Of a DNA stretch of 64,000 nucleotides, positions 1 to 13,000 are shown in pieces. Each line of letters opens with the position of its first letter. Positions within the stretch are counted from its first letter, which is position 1. Source of the stretch: Vanilla planifolia (lineage: Eukaryota; Streptophyta; Magnoliopsida; Asparagales; Orchidaceae); NCBI GenBank assembly GCA_023846275.1, contig CM043874.1, forward strand, positions 29,733,630 to 29,797,629, written 5' to 3'. Under the pieces are notes generated by a model. That model searched no databases and had not been told where the DNA came from. It saw only the letters and a program-made list of their open reading frames with translations. The position numbers and the translations under genes were made by a program.

Positions 1-2435
1 ATTATATGAGTTGTGTAATTTATTTGAAGAGAATTGAGATTGATTGAGTTAGAATCTAACTGGATTCAAAAGAGTTTATTATCATTTATACATGAATGTA
101 CTATATATTGGATTATGCATATAATTCATTCACGTTAAGTTGATTTAGTAAGTTTGTATGAGTTGAACATACAATACATTATGAAGCAATGTATAATATG
201 CTACTTAGAGTTAGTAAGGGCAAAGCATGATCCTTTATGTTGAAATGTCTTGTGTAACTAAATGTATTATATGAAAGTGTTAAAGTATGATATGTTAGGT
301 AAAACAGATTAAGGAAACTAGATTGAGTAAGTAATATACAATATCCAAGATGCATAGCATGGTATGTTAAGATGAGAATGGTAAGAGTTTAATGACATGA
401 TGGTACTTCATAGTAGATGGTATAGAAGAGTTGGAGGTGTTGTATGGTACTATGTACCTGAGTTATGTTATAATAATAAGAAAGTATTAAGGAAAATAAT
501 TTTTAAGAATTTTATGAGAAATAGAATATGTATTATATATATATATACACATACATATATACATATTAAAAAAATATTTAGTATTTTATTCGTGTGCTTA
601 ACATTATTGGTAATTCAAAAATTAGAAAGATTAAATAATAGACCTTCATTTCAAATTTAGATAGATAAATTTGATAAGTATAATATAAATATACAAGTAA
701 ACTCAAATATTTTAAAATATTTTTATATATTATTTTTTTATTAATTATTATAATATTTGATTTGGCTTTTGATTCTATTTACATGTTTTTTCTTTTTAAT
801 ATTATTTATTACTTAGTTTTAGTGGAGTTAAAAATACTTACATGATAATGTTCACCTAAATAAGATATAAGCATATAGGCAATGTTTAAAATAATATTTT
901 AGCACATTAATACATGATATGGTTCACAAAGTTATTTATAAAGAATAGAATATAAAATAATAATTAGTTTTTTAAGACATTGTCCTCATGATATGTTATA
1001 GGAGTGAGGGTGCCTTTATACGCACCATGATCTCATGTGATATGATGAAGATGTCCTAGGGATAAGGATACTCTCATATTTATATTAGGCCATTAGTATT
1101 ATGTGCATGATAGCTAAGGTGATGATACCTTTATTTAGATGGATAACTTTATATAAGGTTATATAAATATTAGATATTAGATTTAGAGGATAATGATCAA
1201 AAGAAAAATTAGGTCCTATGAAAAATATGTAAGAAACTTGAAATAAAAATGTGAGCAAAGGAAATTAATTTCTTATTTCATGTGATTTCACTTATAGTTG
1301 TTATTTGATACTTTTCACCATGGTATATTATTTGTATTATCACATATCTTATTATATTGGTATTATTTTTATATTAAGTTATCATATCATCACATTTATA
1401 TGTTGTTAATTTATTTGGTTTATCTCTTAAAGTTTTTAGAGTTTTAATAATATTTATATTATAAATCTTACATTCATTATATCAAGAGATGGAGATTATA
1501 ATGTTATGAAAGAGAATCATATTCCTTTGATGAGAGAGTAGATAGCATCTTATGTAGAGTTAGTTTTTACACAGCTTATACAAATGATAGTTTTGTATGT
1601 ATTTAGTTCAATATATTATATTATATGCAATGCTTTTATATATAATTTTGTATCTAGGATATTTTATTTATAGTTTTAAAATTTAAATGTTCTATTTATG
1701 TTCTTTTAATAAAGAATATTGGTATTTGGATGGATTTTGAATTTTGTTTTATCATCAAGTCCTTATTTAAGCTTTTATGTGTCCTCACATATTTTATTAT
1801 ATATAATTAATTTTGATTATTATTAGTGTTATAGGTTAGTTAAGTGTAATACTAATAATAATCTTGAACATCAAATCTATCAAATTAACTTCAACAAGAT
1901 TTCATACTTTCTTACTAAACTAAAACCATGCTTGAGTCATAATGAGTTTTATTTTAGCACAATAACAACTAGTATGATCCAAAGTATTCGAAAATTATTA
2001 CATGAGATCTAAAGCAACATAAAGAAACAATGTTCTATTAAGTCTTTAGTCTAATCATCATTCCCCTTTTTCCCATATAATGCATTAGTATGACTTAAAA
2101 TATTGTAAGCAAAAATCTATTACATGAGTTCTATAACTTTAATAAACTATGTTATGCTAAGTTACCACTCTAATCATCATTCCTTTTGTTCCCATGTATT
2201 TAATATAACCTTAAATATTATAATGCATATTTTACTCTCTCTTTTTTTAGACTCGTAGCTCCCTTTTGACTTTTTCACAAATTTTACTAATTTAAACAAA
2301 TTCTCAAAATTTGATTGTACTTATTAAAACTTCAAATTAATACATTTATGTATCTTAAATAACAATTATAATTTCTCATCTCTCCTTATTAGCTTAAATC
2401 CAACTTATTAATTTGGTGATAATGATTTCTAATTT
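1..2435. other. AT-rich intergenic DNA, no gene recognised
   Basis: No reading frame here resembles a known protein family, and the only open frame of note (397-660) is low-complexity. Base composition and phrasing, with runs such as 'tgatatgatgaag' and 'aataaagaat', resemble decayed LTR sequence. I found no paired LTR, primer binding site or coding remnant to prove it. Confidence 0.5.
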
Positions 2436-2441
2436 CTTCAA

Positions 2442-2474
2442 ATATATATATATATAGATATATATATATATATA
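2442..2474. repeat. (TA)n microsatellite
   Basis: Nearly pure TA dinucleotide run of about 33 bp with a single 'ga' interruption. Confidence 0.9.
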
Positions 2475-2479
2475 ACCCA

Positions 2480-2700
2480 TGCCTCTAACATATTACATCA
2501 TGTCATATCTCATATGACATGAACACTACTCTAGAACATATACACCTTATCATGGCATTATTATTGCTCAAACTCATAAAAGACCACTTCATGACATCAT
2601 TAGCACCTAAAGGCTCATGTCATATCTCATCATGACATCATTATCACTCATGATTATGTCTCACTATCTCATGACATCATCACTATCTTAGGTCATATTT
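2480..2700. repeat. Degenerate 'catgacatcat' minisatellite-like cluster
   Basis: The phrase 'catgacatcat' or close variants ('catgtcatatctcat', 'catggcattatta') recurs at irregular spacing of about 30-60 bp. It looks like an eroded short tandem repeat. A similar style of repeat lies in the LTR-like segment near 42040-42240, but I cannot show common origin. Confidence 0.5.
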
Positions 2701-4109
2701 CCTTATCAAATGTACAATACATGATCTCTTATGATTTTCTAAATCAACATAGAAGATTTATTCAAGTAATTAGTGCACAAGTAATATATGAAGCATAACA
2801 TATAAATATAAGTGCTCAAGCACCTACCTAATTTTCATAGATTAAAGTATTTTGTTTCTCTTTCTTTATCACTTTCTCTTCCTATAATTATATAGAGTTT
2901 ATATTATATTTTTATTTATTTATAACTTTAATATTCTATTATATTCATTATACCATTTGAGCCTAGTGGAACTCTTTCAACATATATAAGTTCTCATTAT
3001 TAAATTATCTCTCAGTGCCATTGGATCATCTAATCCTTTTTATCATATTATTTAGTGTGCATCCAATGCTAAATTTGATTTCTCTCAGCTTTTTATGAGA
3101 TCGTTCGACCATCCCTCTAATTGTATGTGTTAACAATCTCAAATTCCAGCTACTTTGTCAAATTGTCTAACTTATATCACATTAGATTGTCGGTCACCCA
3201 TCCGATGATTGTCAAACCATTTGATGAGAATCCAACAAAACTGTTCTTCTCCAACACTTTATTGGATAATTCGATCACCTGATTTAGTCATTTGATAGAA
3301 ACTTGGAGCTATATGTTTCTTTCATACAATTGTGCTTTTCTTTGAATACATTCATCCAAAGCTTAATTAACATTACAAAAATATTCTATTTGTATTCCCT
3401 TTCACTCACAACATTTAGTTACTTGCATAAGATTTTTTCACAAAACAATTGTAAAGAAATTCATTCAAAAAAAGGTCTAACATTGAGTTGAGACTAAGAT
3501 CTTGCATTTCTTTCTCCTTCATTAAGTTCTCCCCCTTAATCTTTCTCCAAGCACATGAAGATCCTCTCCTCATGGTTATTGGTACCCTAGAATAGTGAAT
3601 CCCCATGATTTCTCTCATTTTCCCTTATTAACAAGTTCCTTGACTAAGAACTTATTATATTGTAAAAAATGCATTTTAAAACCATTATTATATTGTAAAC
3701 TTCAATGCTTGATTTAATCATTGATTCATGTCCAATTTTAGTAAAATCAACTTAACTAGATTAAAAGTATTTTTTTATAATATTATATATATATATTTTC
3801 TTTCCTTTAATAGTAATTTATGCATTATGATCATTATGACCTATTTATGAAAATACTCATTTTTATAATAAAAATTTTAAATACAATGTTTTATTTAGTT
3901 ATATTATTTGAATACATACATGATTTTTTTAGATGTTATATTTTTATTTTAAAATTCACAATAATTTAAGTAGAGCTTCAAAAATTATAAAACAAGTATA
4001 TTTGAATTCATTGTATTGAGTTCTTTTCAACAATATGATCAATTTCAAATTCTAAAGTACATTACAAATTTATATTATTTTAAAATGTATCTAGAATATT
4101 GTTATTTTA
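2701..4109. other. AT-rich intergenic DNA, no gene recognised
   Basis: The stretch at 3010-3310 is less AT-rich, with several 'gatcatc', 'gatcgttcgacc' and 'gattgtc' phrases typical of plant LTR regulatory sequence. No element boundaries or coding remnants are visible. Small open frames at 3303-3491 (+) and 3415-3618 (-) overlap each other and match nothing I know. Confidence 0.4.
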
Positions 4110-4800
4110 TTATGGCATAGCAATTTCTCAAAATAAAAATTTTATTAAATGAAAAACAAATATTTACATTCTCAAATAAATAATTGTGTTATTTACAAAT
4201 TAAATAGAATAAAATATCAAGATGTTACAATACTAATCATGCTTTGTGATTGAACTCTAAATATTCACACCATTGATATGTTATTATTATATTGATGGAG
4301 TTTTTCCATAGTAGAATTTGTGTATGAATGTTGTGAATATTATTGGTGCATGTTGTCTTTTCTTGCTTGACAACATACAATGTATGATTTTGGAATTAAT
4401 GATGAGTTATAGTGGTCTCCTAGTGGTCATTATTCTAAAGAGCTAAAACTCTTAAGCTTATTTTATTCTAGTATATCAATTTCTCAAAATAAAACCTTTA
4501 TCACTTCAAAAACAAATATTTAGATCTCAAATATACAAGTTCTAATATGCAAAAGATTGCAAAAAAATATTAAGATATGATAATATTAATGATATTTTGT
4601 AATTAAAAACTAAATATTGACTATTTTAGGACACCATTATCTATTTTTAAATATTTATAAAATTGTTTTATAATAAAAATTGGTTTCTAAATGTTATGAA
4701 TATTATCGATGAATGTTGTGACCTAATTTTTGTTTTTCTCAATTGAAGACACACAATATATGATTTAGGATTTAATTTGTGCCAACAGTTGATATTGATG
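4110..4800. repeat. Two-copy direct repeat of about 355 bp
   Basis: The block from about 4110 to 4465 recurs at about 4466 to 4800. Shared landmarks in the same order are 'caatttctcaaaataaaa', 'aacaaatattta', 'ctaaatattcac/ctaaatattgac', 'gaatattat(t/c)g(g/a)tg' and 'acaatgtatgattt/acaatatatgattt'. The copies differ by many substitutions and indels, so the duplication is old. Confidence 0.65.
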
Positions 4801-6229
4801 GGGATTAAGGTCAAGAAGGATATGACCTTAGTCAATGATGTCATAAATTGAGTTGATGAAGGTAAAAGGTGATCATAAGATGGTGGTGTTTGAGTATGGA
4901 ATGTAAACAAATTCTGGAAGACATAGATCGATAATAAAGACAATAATTGAAGGTTAATCGATGGTGACTTATTAGAGATCTAATGGTGACAAGAGGTTGT
5001 TAATGCCTCTATGACATTTAAATAATAATATATACATGTTTTATAAGTAAACACTAATTAACAAGACAAAATTTGTTTTTATAATGAAGTTTAGTAGAGT
5101 ACCAATTAAAATAATAAGATGAAAAAGAAAAAGAATAATTTGAAGAAAATTTTAAACTCTTTCAATGAGAATACTAAATGTTGATGTCAAAATGTCACAA
5201 GCTACAAGGATTATTGGAACTAATCCACATGAAAGCTAGGGTAGGATTAAAGAAAAGATAATTAAAAAGAAAAAGAATAGAAATTTTTATATAAAAACCT
5301 CAATGTAAGAAAAACAATTGAAACTATGATAATAACAATATTGATTGTGAATCAAAGACAATACAACATGTCTTTTTTTATCATACACATAGTTTTTATA
5401 ACGGATAAAATAGGTTGAATGTTTTGAGATTTAAAAGAAGCGATCATCTATATAATGGAAGTGAAAATGGGAAAAACTCTACAAAAGTCTCGTTGAGGTT
5501 TATATTCTTTTTATTTTAGGAGTTTAATTATCTTAATTTTAGTTTTCTTTTATGTTTTCTCTTTTAAAAGTTGATGACTAGTTTTGTTTTTTTCCTTCTT
5601 TTTAAGTCTCATTAAATAATAGAGATTATAAAAAAAAGGTAAAATGATATAAAATGAATAAAGTGTTGAATTAGTTTCGTAATGCTCGCCGTTATAAGCT
5701 AAAACTTTTTCTTTGCTATGACATTTTTGAATGATTATTTATCATGATTGGTATGATAATCTTTAATTAGAAAATAATAATGAGAATAATTGATACTCTA
5801 TACATCAATTTTGGGATTACAAATGTGTTGAATTTGTCCCTTTAATTTTTCTTTCAATCTTTTATTTTTTTATATATTTTCAATAATTTAATATAAAATT
5901 GGTATAATTTATGTGATAGAATTTTTTATATTGATGCGTCATATTCAATTCTTGATTTTTCCTTTTTCATTCATTATTCTTTTCAAAAAAATATTTTATT
6001 CAAAATTTAACATAATTTTAAGTAAATCAGGGTAACTGATATAGTGTCATGCTTTGTTTTGTATTATAGTTTTTTTTTAACGAATGAAATTGTGTCCTTT
6101 TAATTCAGTTAATTTAAGTTTTTATATTGCGTATTTGCTTTATGTTTTTAAAAAAAAAAAAAAACAAGTAGTTTATGATTTTAGTTTTTGAACTTATAAT
6201 TGTTATTTTTAACAAATTAAAATTATTAA
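4801..6229. other. AT-rich intergenic DNA upstream of the NUP43-like gene
   Basis: No coding frame, RNA gene or element boundary was recognised. It includes poly-A and poly-T runs (for example about 6150-6163). Confidence 0.5.
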
Positions 6230-6372
6230 TATAAAATTTAAAAATAAAAGAAGATGTCACACTGCCGTCAACGATTTTAAGAAGTTTTAGGAAGGGCGGC
6301 TCGGCTAATACCCGTCGCTCTGAATTTGAATCATCGAGTAAACCTTTAGCAAGGACGGGGTAAAGACAAGAA
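6230..6372 (+). promoter_or_regulatory. Probable core promoter and 5' UTR of the NUP43-like gene
   Basis: Composition changes sharply here from AT-rich to mixed and GC-richer sequence. A possible TATA-like stretch ('tataaaattt') lies at about 6230-6239, some 140 bp before the start codon. The transcript start is inferred to lie downstream of it and cannot be fixed from sequence. An in-frame stop (TAA) at 6361-6363 rules out an upstream extension of the reading frame. Confidence 0.4.
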
Positions 6373-7025
6373 ATGGCGGGATCCGGTGGCCTCCAGTATT
6401 ACCGCTTACCTCAGTACAAGTCCGTAGACGTCGTTCGATGGCTTCGCCCTCTGTCAGCCTTCGACCGCTTCATAGCCGCCGCCGTCCACAATCCAGACGT
6501 CGCCTCCTCTGCCGCCATCGAGATCTTCTCCCTAAACCCGAAACACAACACAGAAAACCCTGACCATGACAAACTCCTCAATCTGCGCTCTTCCTGGCCT
6601 TCCCCGTCACGAATCACTTCCCTCCGTACCTCCGAGTCCACTCGCAAGCACCTCGTTGTCGCCCTCTCCACCTTCGCCGGATCAGTCTATTTCCTCTATG
6701 TGGATCCCGTAGACGCATCCATCGACCTGGAGCTCTCCGTGGATGAAGAACGTCCTCTGCATTCGGGGCCGGTCTCCGCTGTTGATATCCAGGCCGGCGG
6801 GTACGAGTGTGTGACCGTAGGCGAGGATGGGAGGGTTAATTTGGTGTCAGTTTGCCAGGCAAGGCTTGAGAGCAGGGTGCTCCATGATAGCCGTGGTTTA
6901 GTGTCCTACACGGCTGCAAAATGGGGATCGCAGGAGGAGTTTGCTACGGGTGGTTTAGGCTTTGGATTGCAGTGGTGGGATCGTCGAAAAGCTGGCGGAT
7001 TGGTGTCTCAGTTCAAAGGAAATTG
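6373..7025 (+). CDS. NUP43: NUP43-like exon 1 (residues 1-217 and two bases of codon 218)
   Basis: Largest exon (653 bp) and clearly more GC-rich than everything around it. The donor is G|GTAGGT: the last exon base is 7025 and the intron starts at 7026. Cutting here rather than two codons later removes the in-frame TAG and lets the split Trp codon (TG|G) finish in exon 2. Protein ends ...VSQFKGN(W), a stretch conserved in plant Nup43 homologues as I remember them. Confidence 0.93.
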
Positions 7026-10000
7026 GTAGGTATTAATATTTCCTTGTTATTTTCGGTTCTGTCAAAATTGTCTCGCTTTAGAAGCTGTTAAGTATTGAAC
7101 AAATGCTTTCATTTTTCCGTCGTCCAATTTGAATCCTACGAGGGTTTAGCCTTGAAATTCCTGGAAGAAAGAATTTTTGTTTATATTTCATTTTTTTAAA
7201 TTAAAATTGCAAATTATAGACGATTAAAACAAAATTTATTTTGCCCCCCATCACACACCCTTCTTCTTCTTAATATTCTTGTTAGGTCATGATTTCAGCA
7301 GTTCAATATTAAAGTGTCTTCTGGTAAAAACGAAGGACGTGGCATAGGTGTTCGGAAGGTTACTATAAATATCCTAAGAAAACAAAATTTCTTGAAGTGT
7401 TTTAGTAGTTTGATTTGAAATTTCCTCTCCCTTATCGAGGCATTAGATCAGGGGCTGCAGGCTTCATTCTCTGACAACCTTCATTCTATAAACTTCTACT
7501 TATTAGGCCTTGTCTTGGGACTTGGGCCTTGGACATTATTGGGTGACCAGGTCCCCTTGTAATTTGAAATCCCATGATCTTATTCAGTGAACCATTTTTC
7601 TTGGTCATCAATCAAATGACTGAATGGATAAGTCCCACTTTAGTGTAAGCATGTAGAACCTCGTTTCCTAATTATTATATCAGGAAGAAGATACTTGACT
7701 AGCTTAAGAGTGATGCAAGCATAATTTGTGGTCTGGTTAAGTAGAGTAAGGTTCATTAGTAGTAGTTGGAACTTAATGGCCAAAACTTGGCATTCAAACA
7801 TTAATGATCATGTTCTTGACAAGATCCCAATTTTTTTGGATTTCACATGTAATATCTCATGTAAATTTTTAAAAAGATACGATTATAAATTAATTAAGCT
7901 AATTAATTTGGCACCATGCTATGGGATGCAACCTTCATCCTCTAATAACCTTCATTTATAAACTTCTAGTTAGTGGGCCTTGTCTTGGTCCTTTATTTGG
8001 TTGACCAGGTCCCCTTTATCATTTGAAATTCTTAACCTTGGTCAATGAACTCTTGCTTTTAGTCACCAATGCATTGATTGGATAGACAGGTTCCACTTTT
8101 GTCAAGGTAGGTAGAGCTTCGTCGTCTCCTCGTTATATCAACTAGAAGATGTTCTACCAGCTCAAGGTGATGCAAGCATAGTCTGTGGTCAAGCAGAGTA
8201 GGGTTCATTAATAAAGGTTAAACTCCAATGACCAAAATGTAGCATTTAGACCTTAATTAAGCTAATCACATAGTTTATTAATTTATTTAGTGAACAAAAT
8301 TCCTATTTTCAATGCTTTTAGGCTACAATAGTTAAACGATTGACCTTTAAACATTGTTTCACATGACATTATGTGCATATTGTGTTGGTCTTTGAGGTGG
8401 CAATGTGGAGACTGTTACCCAATGGTCATGTTTTCTAGCCATTAGTTGTATATTATTGTCACCTTAGACATGGGCGAAGTTGCCTCATTATCATCTACAA
8501 AATCCTCTTTGAGGTGGCAATGTGGAGACTGTTACCCAATGGTCATGTTTTCTAGCCATTAGTTGTATATCATTGTCACCTTAGACATGGGCGAAGTTGC
8601 CTCATTATCATCTATAAAATCCTCTTTTCTATCCGTTCTAATCATATAATGCTTTTACATTCCCCTCTTTGTAGCATTATCTGTGAATAGTTGAATCCTT
8701 TCCTAATGATAGAGGATAGGAAAACATAAGCAAAGCTTTGATGGAGTTGTTGATGTTAAAACGATAACAATGCCTTGACTAAACTAGTGTTCATTGTGGA
8801 ATTACAAGAAACCATGGCCATGCACCAAGCATGTATGAATGGAGGCTATGACTACACTTTAATGTTCTTGTCGCATGAGGAAAAAAATATATTCAATTGT
8901 TCAAGTGTTGACGAGATTGGTACGAGTTGTTGACTTCTTTTATAGGAGAAGTTTGCCATGCTCTTTGAGGGTAACATAGTAAAGATTCAAAGCCTCCAAA
9001 TCCAAAAATTTATGGAGATGGACTATATATATGCCTCTTATGGAGATAACTTGGTTGATTGTCAAGATGCCCTTGTAGATTATTTTGGTTGAAGGATGAG
9101 AATGATTTGCTTTATGACCTCTACTATAAATTTGTAAGATTAGTCATACCTAGTTCAATAAGACCACAAAAACAAACAAGGAGCAAACTAAAATACTTAT
9201 TTGGCTCAATTGTTGCTCATGTAACTTTGTGAGGTTAAGGTGAAATTAGAAAAAAGTCATGTTGGAGAAATCAAATAAATATTTGGAGTGTATTTACCTC
9301 AAAAAGATATATTAATCTGAATAAATATTTTTTTTAGTTCAGATTATATGCCTCATAGATAAAGTGTTGTAATAAGGATCGCGATATGCAATGTAAAAGA
9401 GTAAAAAGTAATGCTAAGAATGACATGTGAATGATTTAGCCCGCTCCTCCCACTTTCCAACATCGCTTCTGTGGTATGGTGCCATAGCCTTGGGGGTATG
9501 GTTACTTGATCGATAGATGCATGTAGATTGCTGCTTTGAACAATAGTTTGAATCACTCAAATCATGCGTTGATGGCCTTACCTCATCCTAAATTGCATCA
9601 AAGAATGGATGGTTAGATGATTCTTTTGTAGGTTGGTAATTATCTATGTACAATTGCTTGAGCATCCCTTGATGTTGTGCAATGATTTGCTCCTTGGACA
9701 TTATCGAAATGGTTGGTGCATTGCCTTTTGTGCATCTACTAAGCTAATAAGGGATGGATGTATAGACTACATACAAAAATTGAAAAGAAAGATGTTAGCA
9801 AGAGGTGAATGTATATGTTTTGAATACGAATTAATACATAATATGTCTAAATAAATATCAGGTTGAATAGCTTTTGTTGGATAAAACCTATGTGCACCGC
9901 TATTGCACGAATGATCGTGTAAAAAGATGCATATGGGGAAAACAATGCTTGCACATGGCTAAACATTGGCATCATGTTAGATGAGACATGGCTACTGTAC

Positions 10001-13000
10001 AAAATTTGCGTGTCAATCTCAAAGCATCAGATATGTTGTGGATTCCAAATTGACGTAGTACCTGCTTTGGAGGGTACCACCATACCCTTATCCAAGTTTT
10101 GAGTGGTGTCCTTGTGAGTGAATTGTTGAACCCACTTGTACGCTATGGGCAGGCCGCAAACCATGCCTTATCAACAAGCACACTTAAAGTTGTCCGAAGT
10201 GCAGGTGAGACCAAAACCAAACCTACTAGAGATGTATGCATCCCTGAAGCGTCGAGTGTTTTGTGATTTTCTATTGCAACTATTTGTACATATTTGCCAA
10301 TACAATAATGTCTACAGACTATTGTATAAACAAATCTATATCCTTCATAAGGGATGGCCAACAAACGTGCATTTTAAACCCCAAGGTTTAGAGTAGAAAG
10401 TAGCAAAGGAAATATACTATGTATGCTCAAATGCATTATAGAAAAATGATTTTGGGCTCAGCTACATGATGTTTTTCATAAAATTTCTAGTGTATATGTG
10501 CAAATCTTATACACCACCAGACTCATGTGAAATAAGTGTCTACTAGATTGAAGGTGTTTTGGTACTCATGCTCCTCAATAGGATGTTTGCTTAACGAGTC
10601 ATCATAGCAATTGGGCCAACAATCCCACTGTAGTCCAAGTTCGACCATGACAGGTCCTAAGACTATCAGACCATCTATACATACCCCAAGGGTCATTTCA
10701 ATGTCCTGTTTTATGATTGTTAACTAGTTAATTTGCAAGTGAAAGGTGTAGGTCTCTAGAGACTAGTTCTCACTTAACTCCATGAGAAAATGGTGGTCTA
10801 ATCTTTATGTGCTAGCTCATAAAGGTGGCTTGTTTGGGCTCCAATAGGCATGCCTGAAAACATTATATCATAATGCATGAGCTATTGGTGCACTTTCTCA
10901 TTAACAACTCTATTTTCCTCATTGTAGTTGTTGAAAGAAACATAACATATGCTCCTAATAAAGGATATTGTGTAGCAAACAATTTCTATTGTTTGAGCAA
11001 AATGCCTTTTGATCAACTTAGTTGAACGATATTTCTGGCTAGTTTGTGGCAATATATCATGAATCGCATTTGGGAAATCTATGTGCTCATCAGCTACAAA
11101 TGTTTTATGTCAACACAATCGTGGGAATTAGTTGTGTGATGTTCTAGAGAAATGATCATTACAAGTCATTATTTTTAGCTTCCATTATAACAAAAGCAAG
11201 TGGAATATATTATTATTTGTATTAATTCTAACTTACAGTAATAATGTCCTATGGAAGTGACCAAGTTAGAACGCGCCATCAATAATGAGGATAGGTCTAT
11301 ATTGTCCCATATAACAACGGACGGTCCTAGAGACTAGAGTAGTCAAATTGATGTTAAGAATTGTATTGCACATCATATATTGTTATGGATTATGAATTTA
11401 AACAACCTCTAAGTATTGCATAGGACAATGATAAGAGTCCTCCCACTTGTTGAAAATTGATTTGTTTTACACATATATGCATTTAGAATTTCTTAAAAAA
11501 ATATCTTATGTCGATGGTAAAACAAATCTATAAGCGATGCAAGTGCGAGAGAGAGCACCTCCAAGAGCGAAGAAATGATTGAAACACTTGGGCAAAATGT
11601 TTACCATAAAAAAATGAGATTGTGTTGGCAAGATTATCGGGGAGGGGGCTTTATAGCCCTAGTTCATGTTTATTATCACTGAAGATGTCGAAGATGTCTT
11701 CCACCAATAATTGGGGTTGTTGGGGGTTAACAACATATAATTTCATTATCAAATGTCAACTATTATTTGGTGACAAAAGTCTCCACCTTGATAAATTGTA
11801 ATGATGTTTATGTTAACCAATCTTGTTGCTAATCTATTTGACAGCAATGTTAGATGTGTGACTTGGCAGGCATTGGTCATCGAGAAGATTGGAAACAATG
11901 GTCAAAAGGTGTTTATTTTCTTAAATAAGAAGCAAATTGTGTAATTAACCTACTTAATTTTTTAAGTTATTTAAATATTTGACTATTAGCCTTGGATATC
12001 TTTTGAGAAGAAGATATGTCTTACAAATCTACCAATTTGATTGTCTCCATTGTTGAGCATGATTATAAAGATCCAGATGGTTGTTTCTTTGCTTATAAAT
12101 GGATATACACAAAGGGCTATGCACACTTTTTATTAAATGTAGATGTGTTCTACAAGTTCTTAGCTTTGTAGCTTGCAACTTGCATTGTTTTAGACCACCA
12201 ATATTCTTTTCATTCTTTGTTTTGTACTTGAGTTTGGTTCTTAGCTTTGTTGCGAGAGATTCCTTGTAACTCTACGAAGGGCCTATCTCCATAACTAAAT
12301 GCTAATGGACGTCCTTGAGTAGAAATCCCACATTTGTTTCCCTCATTCAAATGTTTTTGGCATGAACATAGTCTTGGTTCAAGTCTCTCTTTTCCTCTCT
12401 CTCTCACTTCATTTCCCATCTCTATTTCCAATGCTCAAGTTATGCATTTCTTATTTGTTTGCTCTTTTGTTCTTCTATACTAGATCTAAACCACTTAGCA
12501 CACTTGTGTGTGACTAGTTCTCACACTTGTCTAGATTCACATTTTAATTTCAATACATTTTGGTGCTTTTTTTAAGATTATTGTCTCAAATCTTGGAGAA
12601 TTGTCTACAGGTCATGTTTTTAAGTTCTATTTGCAATAGATCGATTTCAAAAATTTGGAATCAAGTTTGGCCAAGACTAGTTCAAAACCATCCAAAATAA
12701 TCGGTTTTGTTTAGCTTTGATAAGGTCCTTGTGTAGTATTACATTATCTATTGAGAGGGTAGAAGATGTTTCAGGTTGAACTAATTGAATCTTAAGAGCC
12801 TAATTGTTAGATGACTCTTCTTTAGTCCATTTCATAAACAATGATAGAGTGATAGTTATTTGAAGATTTGACTCAATGATCTTCATTATTTTTGTTGTAG
12901 CCTCTTTAAGGACAATCAGTGAAAAAGGTAGTTTTATGATTGATGTTGTCTAAACAAGTAATAGATCTAAGTGTTACATTTTCTTTTCTTAGTTCTACTC

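Noticed and set aside
6411..6671. 86-codon minus-strand frame over exon 1
   Set aside because: Antisense shadow of the GC-rich first exon of the NUP43-like gene.
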